Origin: Thozetella sp. PMI_491
Lineage: Eukaryota; Ascomycota; Sordariomycetes; Chaetosphaeriales; Chaetosphaeriaceae
Assembly: GCA_021432635.1 (NCBI GenBank)
Contig: MU270041.1
Coordinates: 142,408-206,407 of the forward strand
DNA: 64,000 nt
Direction of reading: 5' to 3'
The first letter of the stretch is position 1. Every line of letters begins with the position of its first letter. Below are positions 57,657 through 64,000 of this stretch, piece after piece. Both the position numbers and the translations under genes were made by a program. Below the pieces are notes generated by a model that did no database searches, had not been told where the DNA came from, and saw nothing but the letters and a program-made list of their open reading frames with translations.

Positions 57657-60031
57657 TCAACATTGCTTTTCTGTCTGCTCTGGCATGTATAGCCTCTTTC
57701 TCACGAGCATAGCTGACGTGAAAGCCCCCAAAATGAGTTGATAAGCATATAACATGATGCTGGACACTATGACTGCAATCGGAGCAATGATGCAGAAGAT
57801 TGCGAATCCATAAGACGCCGCCTGAAATGAACTGTCTCCTCGCAAGGAGTCTGTCCCGAGTCCGAGTTGCATTGCCACAAGGATGACGATGATGAAGACC
57901 ATCGACATCATTGTTTGTGACACATCCAGCTGGAAATTCTCTGCTCGGCTCCAGGGTGTAAAGGGGCACCCTGAAAATGAACCGGTACTCCCCTGGATAA
58001 AGAAATAGATCATTTCCAGACGCTCCATGCGAAGTTCGCCAAATAGGAATCTCCTATGAACCGACAGTTGTATCTTGGAGACTTTGAGTTGCCTAACGAA
58101 ATTTCGCCATTCTCGCCATTGGACCTCCGCAGGAAACAAGTGTTTCTCTTTGGCAAGCACAAAATCACTCTCATGCCTAATCAGCGCGGTATAGGAGAAT
58201 AAGAGGCCCAAGGCATTTTGCCTTAGTAGTCGATGGCCGCAATGATTAACGCTGTCAGGCAGATCGTAGTCGCAGCCGCAATTTGGGCGACAACACATGT
58301 GGCGGGACCAGAAATCAGGGTCAAGTAAATATCGTGGAACTGGTTTGATAAATATCCGGTCCGTCTGCCAAACGAGGTGCTTTTCCATTTGCTCCGTGAG
58401 GATAATTTCCCGGCCCAAAACGACATGGTGGTGTAATGCGTGAGGCGGGCGAGGAGCACCAGCAAGCCATAACCACCTTGCGATCATGGTTATCGCTTCC
58501 ATCTTCAGGTCCATTTTGATGCACTCCTCCATATCATCCTCTGCAGGCACTATGGTTCCGAACCTGCTCATGAATGAGGCTGGCAAAAGACTCTTGTCTT
58601 CAGTTGAAAAGAAGTGGGTAGAAAACGGGGGCATGGGATCATTGCGCGAGGGCTGACCGAAGTAAGTCTAGGTGATAGTTAGCTCGAATTCACAAGCATC
58701 GACCGGGCTCACTTGTAGTACCTGTCCGAGCCTAGTCATGTGCGGTTGGTCTGCACGTCGTGGTGTGTGTTTGCGGACCGGTGGAATAGCGGGAGATATC
58801 TCGACTTTCGTCTCCCCCGTATCCCTCGGGCTTCTCAAAAAGGACAATCCTATGGGGCTGTCGACAATCCTCTTCGCCCCTGCCGCTGCTCTTCTGGTTG
58901 ACGAGGCTGCTATTGTATTGTCTTGGGTATCGGCTATTTTCTCGGATAACTCATTTATGTTCGGTAATCCTTCTTGCTCTCTACTACCTACCGTCGCCAC
59001 AATGGGATTCAAAATTGAGCTTCCTGCCGGTGCTTTTGACGATGACGCTTCTGGAGCATCGTGGATCCCTGCCTCGAAGACTTCCCCTGAGCTGGTATTT
59101 TCTCCTGGGGGAATCCGAGTTTCAGGCGAGCGGTGTTTAGACTGTTCAGACTCTTCGCAGCTCTCTCTGTGGAACGAGAGCGCATGCGCCGGAAACCACT
59201 GCTGGCAGTTTGAACAAAGCCTGTCACCGGAGCCATGCGACGCCCTATCTCCACTTTTGGAAGAGACATTGTCGTCCCCGGCGAAGTTTTCTCGATACTT
59301 CTTGATCCAGCTGTGAAGGTCAGCCTCCGGACCCTTGCCTTGAGTGGCTAGGCTCATGTGAATCGGGTCTTGTAGCTTGGCTAATGCATATAGGCACTGT
59401 GCCAGATCGTGGCACCGCTTCTCGATATTTTCCTGCGCACGAGCCATCTGGGAGATGAACGCACTAGTATATAGTCAGTATGAGATAGTCTAGAAAGCGC
59501 TCTGGAACTCTTGCGTTGTTTTCACCTTTCTATGTTGGAGTCGGTAGCTTTGGAGGCTCCCTGCGCAGCGGTTTCTAAGTTGCAAATGTCCCGGAAGATC
59601 GCTTCCGCATCCGCCTGGAGCCGCGCGAAATGCGAGACGAGGATGTCAGAAAGGAGAGACTCGTCATTTTCTGAAAGTATTGATAAGCTCTGATCACTGA
59701 TCCCGCAATCGGACATCCATATTGCCAGACGCAGAGATCGGTTACGTAGCGCGTCCCGGAGAGGTGGGATCAGGGACTTCCCAAGGCTGTATGGCACTTG
59801 AGCAGCCCTTTCTGTGACCTTGATACACCGCTCTAGGTTCTCTAAGCATCTTTTGCACTGGGCATCTAGATTCTCATTGATCTGAGCGGGCAGTAGCTCA
59901 ATGGATTCGGCTGTGGAGTCATCAGCATAGTGTCTAACATCCAGGTTCCTCCACCTTAGAAACATACCCTCTTGAGCTTGCTCGGCTCTTGCGGAGCTTG
60001 ACTCTGGTTCATGACTCCGCTGCGCCTCCAT
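57657..60031 (-). CDS. fusion of helical/zinc-finger region with a DUF6601-like membrane protein
   Basis: Three exons: 60031-59526, 59463-58713, 58667-57657 (755 aa). The N-terminal third is helical (RCLENLERCIKVTERAAQV, ILVSHFARLQADAEAI). A C2HC finger, LCSNCQQWFPAHALSFHRES followed by C, is next, then a disordered Ser-rich linker. The C-terminal part has the DUF6601-type sequence ARWLWLAGAPRPPHALHHH, LVWQTDRIFIKPVPRYLL, and two transmembrane helices (MMSMVFIIVILVAMQLGL; FAIFCIIAPIAVIVSSIML). The last intron is 45 nt (GTGAGC, GCTAACT branch, CTAG); the acceptor AG overlaps the TAG that would otherwise end the upstream frame, and it joins LGQVLQ to TYFGQPSRNDPMPPF in phase. If that intron is not used, these are two genes (58668-60031 and 57657-58634). 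Function unknown. Confidence 0.75.
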
Positions 60032-60439
60032 GGCGATCTTATATTAATTTGCCGCTCTTTTGGCCGTCAAGATCTTAGATTTTCCGTGGCAGAGCTCGAG
60101 GCTAGATGGTCTACGCGGCATTTGTGAGAGCAAGTGTCGCCTGCCACAAGCGACGCATCAGTAGAACCCGGCGAGACTTTGTGGCTTGATCAGCCGCACC
60201 CCGCATTCGACACATTCAACCGCCAATAAGGTGCAGAGAATCCTTTTTTGAAACTTAAAAAGTGCGGCTGAAGGTAGGTAGGGAGATGGGGAAGGGGCGT
60301 TTTGCCAACTGGATCATAATTGCGAGACTAAGATGGTGGATGAAATTTCTCCTTCATGACACCTGGCCCCCCTCATAATTCTTACATGTGCCGCGAATAT
60401 TCGTCACGCTGAGGGAGATCTCGGTTGTTGCTTCTGACC
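60032..60439. promoter_or_regulatory. divergent promoter of zinc-finger fusion and DUF7580 gene
   Basis: 408 bp between divergent start codons. No specific site recognised. Confidence 0.4.
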
Positions 60440-62167
60440 ATGGTTGTTGTAGCCGAAGTCGCGGCGGCCTTCGCGATCGTCAACGGCACGATCAGCTCGA
60501 TCAACACGGTAAAAGGATGGATCCAGGAGCTTCGGACATTCCAAAAACAAGTCCACAAAGCCGAACAGACTTTAACCCAGCTTATGCTCGCCTACCTGGA
60601 CAGCGAACTAGCCCTGAAATTATGGGCAAAGATGTGGGCCATCAACAAGGACGCGAGCAAGGACTACCCACGTGGGCTTTGGGGAAAGACGGCAAGCGAG
60701 GCGATTGAAGGCAATCTCCGGTCGATGGCGAAGCTCCATGAGGAGATCAAGGGTGATCTCAGCCAGCCGCTGAAAATAAAATCGAGTGACTCCCAAGGAA
60801 ATTCCGCCAACGGGGATAGAGCGCTAGCCAAAATAACGAGAGTGTTTCGCAATTCGAAAGCGAAGGACGCAAGCGCCGAGCAGACTCCCATTAACCGCCT
60901 AATGGTGGTCACGGAGACCGCACCTGACGTGCTCGAAAAGCTGAAAATCATTGATACCCTAATGGCCCGAGTGAAAGTGCGGTCAGAAGAGGCGTTTAAG
61001 CATAAACACCAGAGGTCCATGATCCCGGAGCAATCGAAGACGATCCTGGCCGAGGCAAATAGAGCTACATTCCTGAAGGCCATGTATAACTCCAGGATCC
61101 CGTCCAAATCCCTCTACAACTCCTGCTGTGATGCGAGGGAGAAATTTCAGTCACCCAATATCCAACTTGAAATGGATATATGTCAGCAAGAGCTTGAACC
61201 CAGCGGTGCGCGACCGTTGTATGAGCTGCAGTATGCCCTCTACTTCCCGGCAGAGAATAGGATCAGGGAATACGTGGTGGCAGGACCGCTGTCCCCGGAC
61301 AAAGACCCCGGGCCGGATCTGGGCAGTCTTTACGCAGCCTGCGCAGGCGAAGAAGGCGAGGCTGATACCATGCAGTATTTCAAGATTGGCGCAGTTTGGT
61401 TTGGCTCCCGAAGGCCCGGAGACCCAGGGGGCTTGATTCCACACGATGCAGAGGACCGGCAAGCGAGGCTGAAGCCGCTCGGCTCCATCCTATACGATCT
61501 ACGCCTTAAGGAGCCGATCGACGCCTTTCCTCTAGCGGAGCGACTGCAGTTTGCCTTCAAGGTGGCACAGTGGGGCTTCTTCCTATGCGGTACCTCCTGG
61601 ATGGCCAACCTGAGGCTAAAGAATGTTCGGTCCATCCGGGACAGAGCCAAAACCCGCCACTTCCTACTGCAAACGCAGGCGCCGCCAGTCGTCATTGCTG
61701 ATACAGAGGACCGAAAGGAGCAGGCTCGGCTATTTGCTGAGCATGTGTTTTCGATAGGCATCCTACTTCTCGAAGCGGGCATCGGCCGAAGTCTGGTGAA
61801 GCTGGATTGGGACGCAGAGAACGGCTATTCATTCCATCTCTGCCCAGTCCGAATGAGCAATGCCGCAAGAAATAAACCCCTGACCGCAGCAGAAGCGTCC
61901 ACAGAGCTGCAGAGAGCCGTAGGCGACGACTATGTCAAGGCTGTTAAATCGTGTCTCGAGTGCGAAAACCTGATGCGAACTGCGCAAAAAGCTCCCGCAG
62001 ACCCCCGAGACCTCTGCGTCAAGATGCTGAATGAATACTATACTAATGTGTACTTGCCGTGAGTTATTTCCTAGCTCTCACACAAGGCAGATTACGAGAG
62101 CTGACCAACAGCGTGCAGTCTGAAGGTGTTAGAGATGACAAAAAGGAAATATACGAGGGAGTGGTGA
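60440..62167 (+). CDS. HeLo-like/DUF7580-type protein (pseudokinase-like, allorecognition family)
   Basis: Two exons: 60440-62058 and 62119-62167 (555 aa). I chose ATG 60440. The N-terminus VAEVAAAFAIVNGTISSINT, then KGWIQELRTFQKQVHKAEQ, is a helical bundle of the kind found at the start of HET-S/STAND-type fungal proteins. The C-terminal half carries the DUF7580-like features PLAERLQFAFKVAQWGFFL, TSWMANLRL, HVFSIGILLLEAGIGRSL and CLECENLM, resembling the C-lobe of a degenerate kinase. The last splice joins NVYLP to LKVLEMTKRKYT and adds 16 residues. No kinase catalytic triad is visible. Divergent from the zinc-finger fusion gene and near a HET gene, which supports an immunity-type role (inference). 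Confidence 0.75.
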
Positions 62168-62490
62168 TATTCTTCCGCTACCCGCTGGACGTCGCCTCGA
62201 AAGCCGTGCATATAAGTCGGACAAGAAGATTGTCTAGTGTTAGATGTTGTGCAGAGCCTCAAGTGAACAGGTCCCTTGTGAGATGGCCTCACAGAAGGAA
62301 AAGACTGGATACCGCGACATTGAGTCATAGTAAGAACTACCTAAGAATGCACGTTGGAGCTAAGGCTGCCAGAAAGTCACCGAATCATATGAACACTCCT
62401 TATCTTGGTACAAATAGCTATCATAAAGGCCATCTAAAAAAGCTCAGCAATAATTAAGATGTGGCCATGCCTAACAAATCCGACAAACAT
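62168..62490. other. AT-rich spacer
   Basis: About 320 bp. The frame 62059-62457 is the unspliced continuation of the previous gene and is not supported as coding. Confidence 0.4.
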
Positions 62491-62602
62491 AATGATGCAG
62501 GAGATTGCGAATCCGTAAGACGCCGCCTGAAATTGTCTTCTCCCCCCAGGAGATCCGTCCATAGCCAACGCGTTGTCGCCAGCACGATGATGATGAAGAC
62601 TC
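62491..62602 (-). pseudogene. decayed fragment of the DUF6601-like membrane gene
   Basis: On the minus strand this ~110-bp stretch matches 57786-57903 of the membrane gene: shared blocks AATGATGCAG, GATTGCGAATCC, TAAGACGCCGCCTGAAAT and GATGATGAAGA. The reverse frame still spells FQAASYGFAI, as in the parent, but indels break the frame between that block and the VFII block. No other part of the gene is present. A relic of a local duplication. Confidence 0.75.
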
Positions 62603-63058
62603 TTTATGTTTGCCTATCTCATCTGTTTGAAGGTTTATTGGTCCGAGGTGAATGAGTTGGTCGCTCTCTATTATGCCTAGTACACGCCGAAAACCTGTCA
62701 GGTCCAGACTAGAAGCGTCTGTTGCGCTACGAATATCACAGTAAAAGGGGCGAGGTGCGAGGTATTGAACGGCGTATAGCCTTGGTTTATGTAGCGATAG
62801 TTGCGCCTCTTAGCAGAAGATTGTATAAGTAGAACCGAGGAGGTTACGGGATATTTATCGAATACATCTGATGCGAAGAAAAGTTTTTATAAAGGATTGA
62901 GTAAAACTTTTAAGAGATAGCTATTATGAATAGTAAATTATTAGTCATTGTACATGTATCTATAATAAAGCTATAACAGTAATCCGAAGGACAAGTACTA
63001 GCTAAGATGAATTATTGGAGGAATGAGCTATAAAGAAACAGAGCTATACCTCAGGAAT
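62603..63058. other. AT-rich non-coding region
   Basis: About 450 bp, strongly AT-rich between 62860 and 63050. No gene or RNA recognised. Possibly degraded repeat sequence. Confidence 0.4.
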
Positions 63059-63232
63059 GACCAAGGCAGTAGATGAAGATCTTAGTTGCCTTTTGTCACA
63101 TGCGAGGTGGCATGCAAGCATATTTCACTTGCTCTACTTCGTAAAAATCATTAATCGTGGTCCAAGATTGATATTGCCCTTGCTTTGAAGCACCTATGCC
63201 TCCTTTATTCTCGACATTACGATAGGGGAGCT
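63059..63232 (+). repeat. dispersed direct repeat, copy 2
   Basis: Same orientation and similar to 54251-54421 over about 170 bp, with indels. It ends the block that contains the second HET locus. Confidence 0.75.
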
Positions 63233-63564
63233 CTTTCTCAGAGCAGTTGCCGGGAAGTGCTGGGCAGCTGCCGCATAGTTGCGCCGCTGTCTGCGCCTCA
63301 GCAGCCATGATATGCTGTGTGGCGGCAGAACCCGAGCCAACCAGATGCAATAGCGCAATTGTGTTAATCTCAGCTTGCGCACCCGTTCCTCGGATTCAAG
63401 AATTTTCTGCTTGGTCTATTTCTTTCCCGAGAATCCAAGTGCTACTGCCATTTCTATGCACAAGGGAAACTGACAAGAGGCCAGACCAACCCCCCCTTTC
63501 CTGCAAGCATCCATACCGAATTTCTCCATCCAAGACAATTGATGTGGTACGACTCGCACCCGCG

Positions 63565-64000
63565 ATGTCGAAACTGGTCGCTGCGACGAGATACCAACCT
63601 CCGCCATGGCGGAGGAAGTCCGAAATGATCGAAAAGGAGCAGAACGAGGCGTTGAATCCAACCATGGCTACCGACGTTGTTCAACAGGACAATGTGTCTC
63701 GAACGCCACCCAGGAGGACCACTTGGACCCAGCATCAGAAGAACAAGAGGCAAAGGGCGACACAAGCCCAGCTCGCGGCGCTTGATATAGAATTCAACAA
63801 GAATCCTACCCCGACCGCCGCCGTGCGCGAGCGGATTGCGGAAGAGATCAATATGAACGAGAAGTCTGTCCATATCTGGTTCATGAACCGGTAAGCCTAC
63901 ACCCCCTTCCCTACCTCGCTCGCGGCGCTCAGTACTTGCATCTACTGCCAATTTAACCTGCTAACCCCTGCAACAGCCGTGCAAAGATCAAGCGTCTCGC
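63565..64000 (+). CDS. homeobox transcription factor, 3' end beyond window
   Basis: Exon 1 63565-63890, intron 63891-63976 (GTAAGC donor, CAACAG acceptor), exon 2 from 63977 to the window edge. The homeodomain begins near KNKRQRATQAQLAALDIEF, continues NKNPTPTAAVRERIAEEIN, and helix 3 is KSVHIWFMNRRAKIKRL after splicing. The invariant WF.NR is kept, with Met rather than Gln at homeodomain position 50. A nuclear DNA-binding regulator. Fungal homeobox proteins of this type (Htf1/Pah-like) act in conidiation and hyphal development; orthology cannot be set from the fragment. Start candidates are Met 63565 or 63664; the frame is open from 63247. Confidence 0.88.

Noticed and set aside
59009..59316. 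Plus-strand open frames across the zinc-finger gene
   Set aside because: They are antisense shadows of the minus-strand coding exon.
1..64000. CRISPR arrays, bacterial operons or Shine-Dalgarno sites
   Set aside because: None seen. The intron structure and gene content are fungal.

Overview
The window comes from a filamentous ascomycete, most likely a Pezizomycotina/Sordariomycetes-type genome. The signs are many short GT-AG introns (about 45-130 nt) with CTAAC/CTGAC branch sites, two Zn2Cys6 regulators, HET-domain proteins, a cutinase-type esterase, a class II peroxidase and an RTA1-like membrane protein. I resolved exon structures by hand. All listed multi-exon models keep phase across every junction except the homogentisate dioxygenase model, where no canonical junction works.

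Region A (1-22.5 kb) looks like a catabolic gene cluster for aromatic amines and acids: an APC permease, homogentisate dioxygenase and fumarylacetoacetase in divergent orientation, a GNAT acetyltransferase, a peroxisomal copper amine oxidase ending in SKL, a Dabb-domain protein, a Zn2Cys6 regulator divergent from a CYP504-type phenylacetate hydroxylase, two SDRs, a FAD monooxygenase and a CYP53-type benzoate 4-hydroxylase. Read together: arylalkylamines are taken up and oxidised, phenylacetate is hydroxylated towards homogentisate, and the ring is opened to fumarate and acetoacetate. A benzoate branch leads to 4-hydroxybenzoate.

Region B (22.5-28 kb) is mostly gene-poor. It holds a small cysteine-containing secreted protein and a secreted class II peroxidase with a Gly/Thr-rich linker.

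Region C (28.4-39.9 kb) holds two divergently arranged, distantly paralogous protein kinase genes that share an N-terminal helical module. The plus-strand copy reads in frame into a complete HET domain through four successive 3-nt microexons (each CAG|NNN|GTAAGT). I regard this kinase-HET fusion and its microexon cassette as the most unusual structure in the window.

Region D (41-54 kb) is housekeeping and accessory: mitochondrial sulfide:quinone oxidoreductase, Nudix hydrolase, a hydrophobic secreted protein, a 437-bp TA-flanked fold-back MITE, a CE5 cutinase/acetylxylan esterase, an RTA1-like protein and a second Zn2Cys6 regulator.

Region E (54.2-63.2 kb) is bracketed by a dispersed ~170-bp direct repeat. 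It holds a second HET gene with an in-frame TAA, a zinc-finger/membrane protein assembled by an intron that removes a stop, a DUF7580/HeLo-like gene and a decayed fragment of the membrane gene. It looks like a second allorecognition or immunity-type island. The window ends inside a homeobox gene.
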